64,000 nt of DNA, taken from contig NZ_JAKSXW010000132.1 in NCBI RefSeq assembly GCF_022829405.1, positions 1 through 64,000 of the forward strand, read 5' to 3'. This document shows positions 21,109 to 29,607 of the stretch, piece after piece; position 1 is the stretch's first letter, and every line of letters starts with the position of its first letter. Under the pieces are notes generated by a model, which was given only the letters and a program-made list of their open reading frames with translations, ran no database searches and was not told where the DNA came from. The translations under genes and the position numbers were made by a program. The stretch comes from Methylobacterium sp. J-076. GTDB taxonomy: Bacteria; Pseudomonadota; Alphaproteobacteria; Rhizobiales; Beijerinckiaceae.

Positions 21109-22038
21109 TCAGGCGAGGGCGGGGAGCGCCGCCTCGATCTCGGCCCGGTGGCGCTCCAGGCCGGGGGGCAGCATGAGCGCCTCGCCGAGGGCGGCCTCCG
21201 GCTCGTCCACGGCGAAGCCCGGCGCGTCGGTGGCGATCTCGAACAGCACCCCGCCGGACTCGCGGAAGTAGACCGAGCGGAAGTACTGCCGGTCCCGCTG
21301 CTCGGTGACGGCGAGGCCGTGCCGGTCGCGCAGGGCCTCGGCCATCGCCGCCTGGGCCGCGTCGTCGGCGGCCCGGAAGGCGATGTGGTGGACCGAGCCC
21401 GCCCCCTGCCGGCCCGGCAGGAACGGCCCCACCGCCCGCAGGGTGACATGCCCCCCGGGGGTGGCGCCGCCGGAATAGCGGGTCGCCGTGCCCTCCCGGC
21501 CATCCTCGCGGAAGCCGAACACGCCGGTCAGGATCGCCGCCGTGGCCTCGCCCTCGGCCAGCAGCAGGGTCACCCCGTGCAGGCCGCGGATCGCGTGACC
21601 GGCGGGCACGCCGCCGCCGGCCCAGGCCGGGGCGGCCCCGCCCTCCGCGACCCCGACCAGGGCCAGCATCGTCCCGTCGGGGTCGCGAAAGCGCAGGGTC
21701 GGCTCGCCGAAGACATGCACCGGCGCCTCGTGGCGGACGCCCGACTCCACCAGGCGGTGGGCCCACCAGCCGATGGAGGCGCGGGGCACGCGCAGGGCGG
21801 TCTCCTGCGTCTCGCCGATCCCGGCCCGGCCCGGGCCGGCATGGGCGATGGGGAAGAAGGTCAGGATCGAGCCCGGCCGCCCGGCCGCGTCGCCGTAATA
21901 GAGGTGGTAGGTGCCCGGATCGTCGAAGTTCACCGTCTTCTTCACGAGGCGCAGGCCGAGCACCCGGGTGTAGAAGTCGAGGTTGCGCCCGGCGGGGCCG
22001 GAGAAGGCGGTCACGTGGTGCAGGCCGGTCTCGGACAT
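21109..22038 (-). CDS. Ring-cleaving dioxygenase, VOC family (MhqO-like)
   Basis: The 309-residue protein has two vicinal-oxygen-chelate modules. It starts GLHHVTAFSGPAGRNLDFY with a metal-ligand His, a second His is in HGVTLLLAE and another in VHHIAFRA, and the last ligand Glu is in GGVLFEIATDAPGF. Such Fe(II) enzymes cleave hydroquinones or catechols and relatives protect against quinone stress. The start at 22038 has an AGGAGA site. It forms a two-gene unit with the downstream hydrolase and is divergent from a LysR gene, the usual arrangement for an inducible operon. Confidence 0.9.
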   Translation of the reverse strand: MSETGLHHVTAFSGPAGRNLDFYTRVLGLRLVKKTVNFDDPGTYHLYYGDAAGRPGSILTFFPIAHAGPGRAGIGETQETALRVPRASIGWWAHRLVESGVRHEAPVHVFGEPTLRFRDPDGTMLALVGVAEGGAAPAWAGGGVPAGHAIRGLHGVTLLLAEGEATAAILTGVFGFREDGREGTATRYSGGATPGGHVTLRAVGPFLPGRQGAGSVHHIAFRAADDAAQAAMAEALRDRHGLAVTEQRDRQYFRSVYFRESGGVLFEIATDAPGFAVDEPEAALGEALMLPPGLERHRAEIEAALPALA

Positions 22039-22113
22039 TGCGGCGTCTCCTGGGTGCGCCCGGCGGGGCGGCTTCGGTGACGCCAATCTGGCCCTTGCTC
22101 CCCTCCGCGAAAA

Positions 22114-22141
22114 CAGAAACGATGGAAACTCATCGTTTCTG
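22114..22141. promoter_or_regulatory. Palindromic operator between dioxygenase and LysR genes
   Basis: CAGAAACGAT (22114-22123) and ATCGTTTCTG (22132-22141) form a perfect 10-bp inverted repeat with an 8-base spacer, centred in the 114-bp gap between the divergent genes. It lies in the only AT-rich stretch of that gap. The likely ligand is the adjacent LysR regulator, controlling both its own gene and the dioxygenase-esterase pair. Confidence 0.7.
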
Positions 22142-22152
22142 GAATCGACCCC

Positions 22153-23061
22153 ATGCGCCTGCCGGACTTCGAGGCCTGGGCCATCTTCGCGAAGGTGGTC
22201 GAGACCGGCTCCTTCGGGGCGGCGGCGGCGGATCTCGGCCTGTCGAAGGGCACCGTCTCGAAGGCCGTGGGGCGGCTGGAGGGGCGGATCGGCGCCCGCC
22301 TGTTCCACCGGACCTCCCGGCGGCTCGCGCTCACGGAGGCGGGGCTCGCCGCCCGGGACGACGCCGCGCGGATCCTGGCCGAGGGCGAGGCCGCGGAGGC
22401 CAGGGCCACGGCGGCGGCCACCCAGCCCCGGGGCCTCGTGCGCCTCGCCGCGCCGATGACCTTCGGGGTGATGCACGTCGCGCCGCTGCTGCCGGACTTC
22501 CTGGCCCGGCACCCGGCGGTGTCGGTGGACTTGCACTTGGCCGATGCGGTGATCGACCTCGTGGGCGGCGGGTTCGACATCGGCCTGCGGATCGCGGCCC
22601 TGCCCGATTCGTCCCTGCGGGCGCGGCGGCTCTGCCCGGTCCACCGCTCCCTCGTGGCCACGCCGGGCTACCTCGACCGGCACGGGCGACCGGACCACCC
22701 GGACGACCTCGCCGGCCATGCCTGCCTGGGCTACGCCTACCTGCCCACGCCGGACCGCTGGCGCTTCCACCACGCGGACGGGCGGGAGGCGGTGGTGGTG
22801 CCGGGCGGCCCGATCCGGGCCAACAACGCCGAGGCCCTGTCCCCGGCGCTCCGGGCCGGGCTCGGCCTCGCCCTCCAGCCGGATTTCATGATCCACGGGG
22901 ATCTGGCGGCCGGGCGCCTGGAGCGGGTCCTGCCGGACTGGTCGGCCCCGCCGGTCTCGCTCCACCTCGTCACGCCGCCGGGCGAGCCCCGGCCCGCGCG
23001 GGTGACCGCGCTGATCGAGCACTTGGCCCGGACGCTCGCCGCCGCCGCCTGGGTACGCTGA
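22153..23061 (+). CDS. LysR-type transcriptional regulator
   Basis: A 302-residue LTTR. The N-terminal winged helix reads [32 protein letters not shown] with [15 protein letters not shown], followed by a periplasmic-binding-like effector domain (about 90-295) containing [14 protein letters not shown], typical of the CrgA/DsdC-like branch. It is divergent from the quinone-detoxification pair and sits 12 bases after a perfect palindrome, so it probably senses a quinone or aromatic effector and autoregulates. The stop codon lies within a 15-bp tandem repeat. Confidence 0.92.
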   Translation: MRLPDFEAWAIFAKVVETGSFGAAAADLGLSKGTVSKAVGRLEGRIGARLFHRTSRRLALTEAGLAARDDAARILAEGEAAEARATAAATQPRGLVRLAAPMTFGVMHVAPLLPDFLARHPAVSVDLHLADAVIDLVGGGFDIGLRIAALPDSSLRARRLCPVHRSLVATPGYLDRHGRPDHPDDLAGHACLGYAYLPTPDRWRFHHADGREAVVVPGGPIRANNAEALSPALRAGLGLALQPDFMIHGDLAAGRLERVLPDWSAPPVSLHLVTPPGEPRPARVTALIEHLARTLAAAAWVR

Positions 23062-23115
23062 TCTTGGGCGCGCTGATCTTGGGCGCGCTGATCCCGGGTG
23101 CGCCGATCCTGGACT
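23056..23115. repeat. Four-copy 15-bp tandem repeat at the LysR 3' end
   Basis: The unit CGCTGATCTTGGGCG occurs exactly at 23056 and 23071, with diverged copies at 23086 (CGCTGATCCCGGGTG) and 23101 (CGCCGATCCTGGACT). It begins on the LysR stop codon and fills most of the gap to the convergent chemoreceptor gene. It looks like replication slippage. Confidence 0.85.
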
Positions 23116-23142
23116 CCCCGATACGGCGCCCCGGACGGGCGT

Positions 23143-24621
23143 TCAGCCCGCCATCTTCCGGGACGCCTCGCGGACCTGCCGGGTCGAGGCGTCGAGCTCC
23201 TGGCTGGAGCTGGCGATCAGGCTGACGTTGCGGCTGATCTCGCCCACCGCCGAGGTCATGGCCTGCATGTTGGACGACATCTCCCGGGCGACGGCGGCCT
23301 GCTGGTCCACGGCCGCCGAGATCGCCGAGGAGATCTCGTTCACCTCGCCGACGGTGTGGCCGATGCCGGCGATGGCCGAGGCGGCCTCGCCCGCGGCCTT
23401 CTGCGTCTGCGCGATCTGTGCGCTGATGCTCTCGGTCGCCTTGGCGGTCTGGGCGGCGAGGTTCTTCACCTCCGCCGCCACCACGGCGAAGCCCTTGCCG
23501 GCCTCGCCCGCCCGGGCCGCCTCGATGGTGGCGTTGAGGGCCAGCAGGTTCGTCTGGGCGGCGATGTTGTCGATCATCTCCACGACGGCGCCGATGCGCT
23601 GGGCCTCCGCGGCGAGGCCGCCCACCACCGCCGAGGTGGCGTTGGCCTGCTCCACCGCCCGGTTGGTGATCTGCACCGCCCGCTGCACCTGCTGGCTGAT
23701 CTCCCCCACCGAGGCGGCCAGCTCCTCCGCGCCCGCGGCCACGCTCTGGACGTTGCCGGACGCCTCCTCCGAGGCGCTGGCCGCCCCCACCGCCTGCTCG
23801 GAGGAGCGGGTGATGGCGATGGCCACCGCGTCGAGGTCCCCGTCGATCACCTTCTGCAGCCGGTTGCGTTCCAGGCGCTCGGCCACGGCGGGGGTGACGT
23901 CGGTGGCGAGCTTCACGACCTTCACGACGCGCCCGGAGGCATCCGCCACCGGGTTGTAGGTGGCCTGGATCCAGACCTCGCGGCCGCCCTTGGCGATGCG
24001 CTTGTACTCCGCCGCCTGGAACTCGCCCCGGCGCAGGGCCTCCCAGAAGCGGGCATAGGCGTCGGTCTTCACCTCGGCCGGGTCCACGAACAGGGAATGG
24101 TGCAGGCCGCGCACCTCCTCCAGCCCGTAGCCCACCACCGCCAGGAAGTTGGCGTTGGAGTCGAGCACCTTCCCGTCCAGATCGAACTCGATGATCCCCT
24201 GCGAGCGGTCCAGCGCCCGCAGCTTGCCCTCGAAATCGGCGTTGCGCAGGGCCCTCTCCGTCACGTCGGAGACGAGGGCCATGATCCCGGTGACCTTCCC
24301 GTTGCGCCCGCGCAGGGGCAGGTACTCCTCGCGCAGCCACAGCACGCGCCCGGTGGCGGTCTGGCGCCGGGCCTCCTGCAGGCGGAGCTCGCCCCGGCGG
24401 AGATCCTGCCAGAACTCCCGGTAGGCGGCCGTGTCGCGCTCGGCGGGGTCGACGAGGAGGGAGTGGTTCCGGCCGATCAGGTCCTCCGCCCGGGCGTCGA
24501 GCAGCGCCAGCGCCCGTGCATTGGCCGCCACCACCGTCCCGTCCAGGCCGAATTCAATGACAGGTACGCACTCCTGCAGAGCACGCAACTTCAACGATAG
24601 ACCTTCGATCCGGAACAACAT
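23143..24621 (-). CDS. Soluble methyl-accepting chemotaxis protein with two PAS domains
   Basis: The 492-residue protein has no TM helix. Two PAS domains (about 15-110 and 138-235), each ending in a PAC-like strand and sharing the repeat HSL(L/F)VDPAE, precede an MCP signalling domain (about 270-480). Its hairpin tip includes [20 protein letters not shown] and [15 protein letters not shown]. This architecture fits a cytoplasmic energy, redox or aerotaxis sensor signalling to CheA/CheW. ATG 24621 is chosen over 24642 because GAGG lies six bases upstream. No che genes are nearby. Confidence 0.93.
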   Translation of the reverse strand: MLFRIEGLSLKLRALQECVPVIEFGLDGTVVAANARALALLDARAEDLIGRNHSLLVDPAERDTAAYREFWQDLRRGELRLQEARRQTATGRVLWLREEYLPLRGRNGKVTGIMALVSDVTERALRNADFEGKLRALDRSQGIIEFDLDGKVLDSNANFLAVVGYGLEEVRGLHHSLFVDPAEVKTDAYARFWEALRRGEFQAAEYKRIAKGGREVWIQATYNPVADASGRVVKVVKLATDVTPAVAERLERNRLQKVIDGDLDAVAIAITRSSEQAVGAASASEEASGNVQSVAAGAEELAASVGEISQQVQRAVQITNRAVEQANATSAVVGGLAAEAQRIGAVVEMIDNIAAQTNLLALNATIEAARAGEAGKGFAVVAAEVKNLAAQTAKATESISAQIAQTQKAAGEAASAIAGIGHTVGEVNEISSAISAAVDQQAAVAREMSSNMQAMTSAVGEISRNVSLIASSSQELDASTRQVREASRKMAG

Positions 24622-25310
24622 CGGAAACCTCGATCGGAACACATCAGCTCATATTTTCAGGTCTTGAAATCTGGCCGACACGCCTTTCGCAAGCGTCAAT
24701 ACGGAGGCGCCGCACCCCGCTGCAGCGACGGCCGAAACACAGAAAAAATCGTCTATTTCTTCCATTCCGAACCGAATGATTGTGATAATGATCGCGCAAA
24801 GGTCATTCGCGCGGTCAGACCCCGCATCGCAGTGGTGCACGGGGCCTCCGGGGAGCTTGACCGGGTTCGACGGCCCGTCCCACCCATGGCGAGGGGACAA
24901 CCTTCCCCGTGTTTAGCGATCAAGTCTCGCAAATTCTCGGTGATGGATCGTTTTACGGCGCCGATCCGCCCGACGATACATCGGATCCACTGGATTTGAC
25001 AAACAAAGCGTCATTTTGTATCGAGCATTAGCGCGGCCGATTGATGTGCGCCGCACAACCATGACTTTATATCACTCCCATCTGCGACAAAAGGTCACCG
25101 TAAAACTGGCCTGTCCGGCTTGCACATTGTGAACATTCCTCCGCATGAATGGACGTATGCCGCGCTTCGGAAAGGGTGCCGGCATGATGCGTGGGAATGC
25201 CCGGCGCGGGTCGCCCTGACGGGGGACCTGTCTTTGGCACCGACCGTCGCCGCTCGCGCGGCACGCCACCTTCCGCGAATCGCCGGGATCGCCGGCCCAG
25301 GCTGCACACC
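24622..25310. other. AT-richer 690-bp intergenic region
   Basis: This divergent gap between the chemoreceptor and the PAS-XRE regulator is noticeably AT-richer than the surroundings. It contains a TTGACA at 24996-25001 with TATCGA 17 bases later, a weak rightward promoter candidate. The six-frame readings are short and lack family features, so I call no gene. It may hold promoters for both flanking genes or an undetected small RNA. Confidence 0.4.
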
Positions 25311-26408
25311 ATGCCCACCCGTTCGCTCATGCGCCTCCAGTCGGACCCGGCCCCGCCGCGGGGCGGGGCCTCGCGCTTCTTCTCCTCGCGCAACTTCCTC
25401 AAGATCATCGAGGATACCGGGGAGGTCGGGTTCTGGTCGGCCGACCTGCGCACGGGGATGCTGGACGCGACGCCGGGCCTCTACCGGATCCTGGGCCTCG
25501 AACCGGCCTCCGAGCTGCCGGTCGGCCTCTTCAACGACATGATCCACCCGGAGGACCGGGCGGTCCACGGCGACCAGTTCGCCATGCTCAACACCGGCCA
25601 GTCGGTGAACCGCGAGTTCCGCATCATCCGGCCGGACCGGACCCAGCGCTGGCTCCAGCACCGGGGCGAGGTGGCGCTGGGTGCCGACGAGCGGCCGAGC
25701 TACGCCATGGGCGTGGTGTTCGACGTGACCTCGCGGCACGATTCGATGCTGGCGGTGATGCAGCGCCACGACCGGCTCAACGCCCTCGTGACCGTCACGG
25801 CCGCCGCCTTCTGGACGACGACCCCCTACGGCGAACTCAACGAGGCCGGGCAGTGGATGGCCCTGACGGGGCAGAGCTTCGCCCAGACCCGGAGCCTCGG
25901 CTGGCTCGATTGCGTCCACCCGGAGGACCGGCCGCGCACCCAGGCGGCGTGGATGACCGCCGTGCAGCACGCCTCCGCCTACAACACCGAGTACCGGATC
26001 CACTGCGCCGACGGGATCTACCGCTGGTTTAACGCCCGCGGCGCGCCGGTCCTGAACAGGGACGGCACCGTGCGGGAATGGGTGGGGATCTGCCTCAACG
26101 TGCCGGGCCAGGCCCGCTACGGCAACCAGGGCCTGGCCACGCCGGAGGTGCAGGGGGAGACGGATTCCTCCGACCGCCCCCTGACCGCCGCCCAGGTGCG
26201 CGCCGCCCGCGGCATGGTCGGCCTCTCGAAGGAGGAGCTCGCCAAGATGGCGGGCGTGTCGATCTCGACCATCGTGCGGCTGGAGGATGCGAACTCGCCC
26301 GTGCGCCCGCGGCTCGACACGGTGATGGCCGTGCGGCGGGCCCTGGAGCAGGCCGGGGTCGCCTTCACCTTCGACGCCCACGCCAAGCCGGGCGTGCGCG
26401 AGGCGTGA
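25311..26408 (+). CDS. PAS-PAS-HTH(XRE) regulator
   Basis: The 365-residue protein joins two PAS_3-type sensor domains (about 25-130 with FWSADLRTGMLDATPG and MIHPEDR; about 150-265 with FWTTTPYGELNEAG and CVHPEDR) to a C-terminal XRE helix-turn-helix (AARGMVGLSKEELAKMAGVS, then STIVRLED). This suggests direct sensor-to-DNA signalling without a histidine kinase. The start at 25311 (MPTRSLMRLQSD) is preferred; the open frame extends upstream to 25191 but looks non-coding. The gene lies 82 bases before a cupin and may control the cupin/CoA-binding pair. Confidence 0.88.
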   Translation: MPTRSLMRLQSDPAPPRGGASRFFSSRNFLKIIEDTGEVGFWSADLRTGMLDATPGLYRILGLEPASELPVGLFNDMIHPEDRAVHGDQFAMLNTGQSVNREFRIIRPDRTQRWLQHRGEVALGADERPSYAMGVVFDVTSRHDSMLAVMQRHDRLNALVTVTAAAFWTTTPYGELNEAGQWMALTGQSFAQTRSLGWLDCVHPEDRPRTQAAWMTAVQHASAYNTEYRIHCADGIYRWFNARGAPVLNRDGTVREWVGICLNVPGQARYGNQGLATPEVQGETDSSDRPLTAAQVRAARGMVGLSKEELAKMAGVSISTIVRLEDANSPVRPRLDTVMAVRRALEQAGVAFTFDAHAKPGVREA

Positions 26409-26490
26409 GCCCCGCGTTGACGCCGCCGCGGGGGAGGGCGTAGCCACGGTGCCGGGACGCGCCCCCGGCGGTGCGCCCGGGGAGGGGCGG

Positions 26491-26967
26491 ATGGGCGAGG
26501 ATCACGGGCGAGACCGCTGGAAGCACGGGGGCGTGCGGGTGATCCCCGGCGACAGCCTGGACGCCAACACCGCCCAGACGCCGGGCATGTTCCGGCAGGC
26601 CGCCGTCAACGCCGCCCGGGTCGGCGCGCAGAAGATCTGGGCCGGCACGGTGGCGATCCAGCCCGACGCCAAGACCGGCGTGCACCACCACGGCGCACTG
26701 GAGAGCGTGATCTACGTCATCTCCGGCCGGGCCCGGATGCGCTGGGGCGACGCGCTCGAATACGTCGCCGAGGCGGGCCCCGGCGACTTCATCTTCGTGC
26801 CGCCCTACGTGCCGCACCAGGAGATCAACGCCTCCACCGACGAGCCCCTGCACTGCGTGCTGGTGCGCTCCGACAACGAGGCGGTGGTGGTCAACATCCC
26901 CGACGTGGAGCCCGTCGAGCGGCCGGAGACGGTCCACTGGATCGACCCGATTCACACGCACCCGTGA
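26491..26967 (+). CDS. Cupin domain protein
   Basis: A single-domain cupin of 158 residues. The first cupin motif is GVHHHGALESVIYVISG (two His and Glu as metal ligands) and the second is PGDFIFVPPYVPHQEIN (His ligand). The ATG at 26491 follows GGAGGGGCGG; the GTG at 26449 is less likely. Such proteins are small dioxygenases, isomerases or binding proteins; the substrate is unknown. The stop overlaps the possible GTG of the next gene, so the pair is probably co-translated. Confidence 0.85.
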   Translation: MGEDHGRDRWKHGGVRVIPGDSLDANTAQTPGMFRQAAVNAARVGAQKIWAGTVAIQPDAKTGVHHHGALESVIYVISGRARMRWGDALEYVAEAGPGDFIFVPPYVPHQEINASTDEPLHCVLVRSDNEAVVVNIPDVEPVERPETVHWIDPIHTHP

Positions 26968-26987
26968 GCACAGCCGGCGGCAGGACC

Positions 26988-27554
26988 ATGACCCACGATC
27001 CGGACGACATCGCCGCGCGGCACGCCCGCTACGCGGATTCGGCGATCCGCACGATCCTCGACGGCACGCGCAGCATCGCCCTGGTCGGCGCCTCGGCGAA
27101 CCCGGCCCGGCCGAGCTGGATCGTGATGAAGTACCTCCTCGACCGGGGCTACGCCGTCACGCCGGTCAATCCGGGGCTCGCCGGGCAGGACCTCCTCGGC
27201 CGCAGGGTGGCCTGCAGCCTCCGGGAGGTCGAGGGGCCGATCGACATGGTGGAGGTGTTCCGCAACGCGGCGGCGGCGGGGGCCGTCGTCGACGAGGCGC
27301 TGGCCCTCGATCCCCTGCCGAAGGTGATCTGGATGCAGCTCGGCGTGCGCGACGACGCCGCCGCCGCCCGGGCCGAGGCCCGGGGCGTCACCGTCATCAT
27401 GAACCGCTGCCCGAAGATCGAGTACGGCCGCCTCTCCGGGGAGATCGGCTGGACGGGGGTGAATTCCCGCATCCTCACCTCCCGGAAGCCGGTGCTCGCC
27501 AAGGGCGGCGTGCAGAAGCTCACCATCGCCGACCGCCGCTCGCCCCGGTCCTGA
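26988..27554 (+). CDS. CoA-binding (Rossmann) protein, YccU type
   Basis: A small protein of about 188 residues with a succinyl-CoA-ligase-like CoA-binding fold: IALVGASANPARPSWIVMKYL, the VTPVNPG loop, VEVFRNAAAAG, and VIMNRCPKIEY near the end. Relatives such as E. coli YccU have no firm function. ATG 26988 has AGGA upstream; the GTG at 26964 overlapping the cupin TGA is an alternative start. It ends the unit after the cupin. Confidence 0.85.
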   Translation: MTHDPDDIAARHARYADSAIRTILDGTRSIALVGASANPARPSWIVMKYLLDRGYAVTPVNPGLAGQDLLGRRVACSLREVEGPIDMVEVFRNAAAAGAVVDEALALDPLPKVIWMQLGVRDDAAAARAEARGVTVIMNRCPKIEYGRLSGEIGWTGVNSRILTSRKPVLAKGGVQKLTIADRRSPRS

Positions 27555-27633
27555 CGGCGCGGTATCATGTTACCGCAACGGCGAACCCGCTCTCGGAACA
27601 CGCTTTTTCGGCTCCGGCCCGCGTGATTTGCGG

Positions 27634-27662
27634 TTGACCTGCGGGGTGGCCGGGTCTATTGA
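27634..27662 (+). promoter_or_regulatory. Housekeeping promoter for rplM-rpsI
   Basis: TTGACC (27634-27639) and TATTGA (27657-27662) are separated by 17 bases, a good sigma-70 match in a GC-rich genome. A start near 27669 would give a leader of about 60 nt that carries the hairpin at 27672-27697. Confidence 0.6.
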
Positions 27663-27671
27663 GCCGGCATT

Positions 27672-27697
27672 GCCGCCGCGTGTCCGCACGCGGCGGC
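27672..27697 (+). promoter_or_regulatory. Leader hairpin before rplM, candidate L13 autoregulatory site
   Basis: GCCGCCGCGTG (27672-27682) and CACGCGGCGGC (27687-27697) form a perfect 11-bp stem with loop TCCG, 31 bases before the rplM ATG and directly downstream of the predicted transcription start. In E. coli, L13 represses its own operon through the leader mRNA; this structure is a candidate equivalent. No terminator-like T run follows. Confidence 0.5.
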
Positions 27698-27728
27698 TCG
27701 CATTTCCGGCACCTGACGGGATTTGGGC

Positions 27729-28190
27729 ATGAAGACTACCTCGCTGAAGCCCGCCGAGGTCGACAAGAAGTGGATCGTGATCGACGCGGAGGGCCTCGTG
27801 GTCGGCCGCCTCGCCTCGATCGTGGCGATGCGCCTGCGCGGCAAGCACAAGGCCGCCTACACGCCCCACGTCGACTGCGGCGACCACGTGATCGTGATCA
27901 ACGCGGAGAAGGTGAAGTTCACCGGCCGCAAGTACAACCAGAAGAGCTACTTCTACCACACCGGCTATCCGGGTGGCATCAAGGAGCGCACGGCCAAGTT
28001 CATCCTCGAAGGGCGCTTCCCCGAGCGCATCGTGGAGAAGGCCGTGGAGCGCATGCTGCCGCGCGGGCCGCTGTTCCGCCAGATCCTCGGCAACCTCCGT
28101 GTCTACAAGGGCACCGAGCATCCGCACGTCGCCCAGCAGCCGCAGGCGCTCGACGTCGGCGCCCTCAACCGCAAGAACGTGAGCGCGTGA
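27729..28190 (+). CDS. rplM: 50S ribosomal protein L13
   Basis: Early-assembly protein of the large ribosomal subunit. The 153 residues include the family features [45 protein letters not shown] and [18 protein letters not shown]. The ATG at 27729 is preferred to a TTG six bases upstream. rpsI follows after two bases, the conserved L13-S9 operon. Confidence 0.98.
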   Translation: MKTTSLKPAEVDKKWIVIDAEGLVVGRLASIVAMRLRGKHKAAYTPHVDCGDHVIVINAEKVKFTGRKYNQKSYFYHTGYPGGIKERTAKFILEGRFPERIVEKAVERMLPRGPLFRQILGNLRVYKGTEHPHVAQQPQALDVGALNRKNVSA

Positions 28191-28192
28191 TC

Positions 28193-28678
28193 ATGGCGAC
28201 CCTTCAGTCCCTCGCAGACCTGAACCGGGCCAACACCGGCGCGGTCGATCCGGCCAACGAAGCCCCCGTGCACGTCCAGAAGCTGGACGCGCAGGGCCGG
28301 GCCTACGCCACCGGCAAGCGCAAGGACGCGGTCGCCCGCGTCTGGATCAAGCCGGGCACCGGCAAGGTCGTCGTCAACAAGCGCCCGGTGGAGACCTACT
28401 TCGCCCGTCCGGTGCTGCGCATGATCCTGCGCCAGCCGCTGGAGATCGCCGGCCGCGTCGATCAGTACGACATCACCGTCACGGTGGCGGGCGGCGGCCT
28501 CTCCGGCCAGGCGGGCGCCGTGCGCCACGGCCTGTCCAAGGCCCTCACCTACTTCGAGCCGGAGCTGCGCGCGCCCCTGAAGCGCGAAGGCTTCCTCACC
28601 CGCGACGCCCGCGTGGTCGAGCGCAAGAAGTACGGCCGCGCCAAGGCCCGCCGCAGCTTCCAGTTCTCGAAGCGCTAA
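28193..28678 (+). CDS. rpsI: 30S ribosomal protein S9
   Basis: Small-subunit protein whose basic C-terminal tail contacts P-site tRNA. The 161 residues have an alphaproteobacterial N-terminal extension of about 30 residues, then [26 protein letters not shown] and the tail [17 protein letters not shown]. The start is two bases after the rplM stop, indicating tight coupling. Confidence 0.98.
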   Translation: MATLQSLADLNRANTGAVDPANEAPVHVQKLDAQGRAYATGKRKDAVARVWIKPGTGKVVVNKRPVETYFARPVLRMILRQPLEIAGRVDQYDITVTVAGGGLSGQAGAVRHGLSKALTYFEPELRAPLKREGFLTRDARVVERKKYGRAKARRSFQFSKR

Positions 28679-28703
28679 GCCGTCACATCAGGCTCGGAGG
28701 GGG

Positions 28704-28734
28704 AGGGCGGTGCCGCAGGGCGCCGCCCTTTCTC
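28704..28734 (+). terminator. Rho-independent terminator after rpsI
   Basis: AGGGCGGTGCC (28704-28714), loop GCAG and GGCGCCGCCCT (28719-28729) form an 11-bp stem with one G-T pair, followed by TTCTC. It lies 25 bases past the rpsI stop. Confidence 0.8.
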
Positions 28735-28767
28735 GTTTCGGAGCCTGTGGCCGACGACCGGCCGCCT

Positions 28768-28864
28768 CCGCCGTCAACGCCGGCGGAGCGACGCGACCCC
28801 GGGGCGGCGCGCGCTCGGATCGTTCGGTGCCGCCCTGGATTGCTTCGCTGCCGCTCGCAAGGCC
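28768..28864. repeat. Degenerate copy of the dispersed palindromic repeat
   Basis: CGTCAACGCCGGCGGAGCGA on the left and CCTGGATTGCTTCGCTGCCG on the right match the arms of the element seen at 1-644 and 36101-36192, with several substitutions. It lies in the 250-bp gap between rpsI and the leftward DUF5872 gene, which otherwise shows nothing. Confidence 0.6.
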
Positions 28865-28928
28865 GGGGGGAGGGCACCCACCCCCCGGCCTGCTCCGCCT
28901 GCCGCGCGGAGGCGGAAAAGGGGGCTCC

Positions 28929-29444
28929 TCAGGCGTGGACCGCCTTCTCCAGCTCGGCCTTCGACATCTTCGAGCGGCCGGCGATGTCCTGGGCGCGGGC
29001 CTTCTTCATCAGCTCGGCCTTGGTCGGCTCCGCCTTGTCGGACTTGTTCGCCTTGCGGGCCTTGGCCGACGTCTCGGCCGCCGCCTTCGGCTGCTTGGAG
29101 AACTGCTTGCCCTTCTTCGTGTCGGCCCGCTTCTTGGCGGTCGACTCGGCGTAGTCCTTGTCCGAGAGCGCCTCGCGGGCCTTCTTGGGCAGGTAGCGCT
29201 CGCCGGTCTTGCCGCTCTCCTTGCCGGACTTGGTGCCCCACTCCTCCTCGGTCCACTGCTCCAGGTGGTTGTCCTTGGACTTCTTGCCCTCGTAGCCGCC
29301 GCCCTCCTTCTTGTAGGCGGCGCTCGCCATCTGCGCCTTGCGGGCCGACCACTGGCCGGGCTTGCCGCCCTTGTCGGACTGCGTGACGTCCTTCTTCACC
29401 TTCTCCCACAGCTTGGGGTCGGTCTTCTTCGCGGTGGCGGCCAT
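28929..29444 (-). CDS. Lysine-rich DUF5872-type protein with Rho_N/SAP-like C-terminus
   Basis: The 171-residue protein is very rich in Lys, Ala and Glu. Its N-terminal half has the DUF5872 signature [28 protein letters not shown] and GGGYEGKK; the C-terminal 40 residues ([20 protein letters not shown]...ELEKAV) look like a small helix-extended-loop-helix nucleic-acid-binding motif. The charge and composition suggest a DNA- or RNA-binding protein, possibly linked to stress or chromosome structure; this is inference. The ATG at 29444 is clear. It is divergent from argC. Confidence 0.85.
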   Translation of the reverse strand: MAATAKKTDPKLWEKVKKDVTQSDKGGKPGQWSARKAQMASAAYKKEGGGYEGKKSKDNHLEQWTEEEWGTKSGKESGKTGERYLPKKAREALSDKDYAESTAKKRADTKKGKQFSKQPKAAAETSAKARKANKSDKAEPTKAELMKKARAQDIAGRSKMSKAELEKAVHA

Positions 29445-29607
29445 CGTCTCGGTCTCCTCACGGGATTTGGCCGTCAAATCCGTCGCCGGGCCGGTGTTCC
29501 CGCGACCGATCGGCGGCCTGTGGACGGGGAGGGCGTTGACAGGGGCCCCGCCGACCCCCCACCTGCCCCGGCGGCGGCCGGACGCGATTCCGGCCCGTGA
29601 GGCGAGC

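Noticed and set aside
24649..24900. 83-residue open frame in the gap upstream of the chemoreceptor
   Set aside because: No ribosome site, no family motif, atypical composition; more likely promoter DNA.
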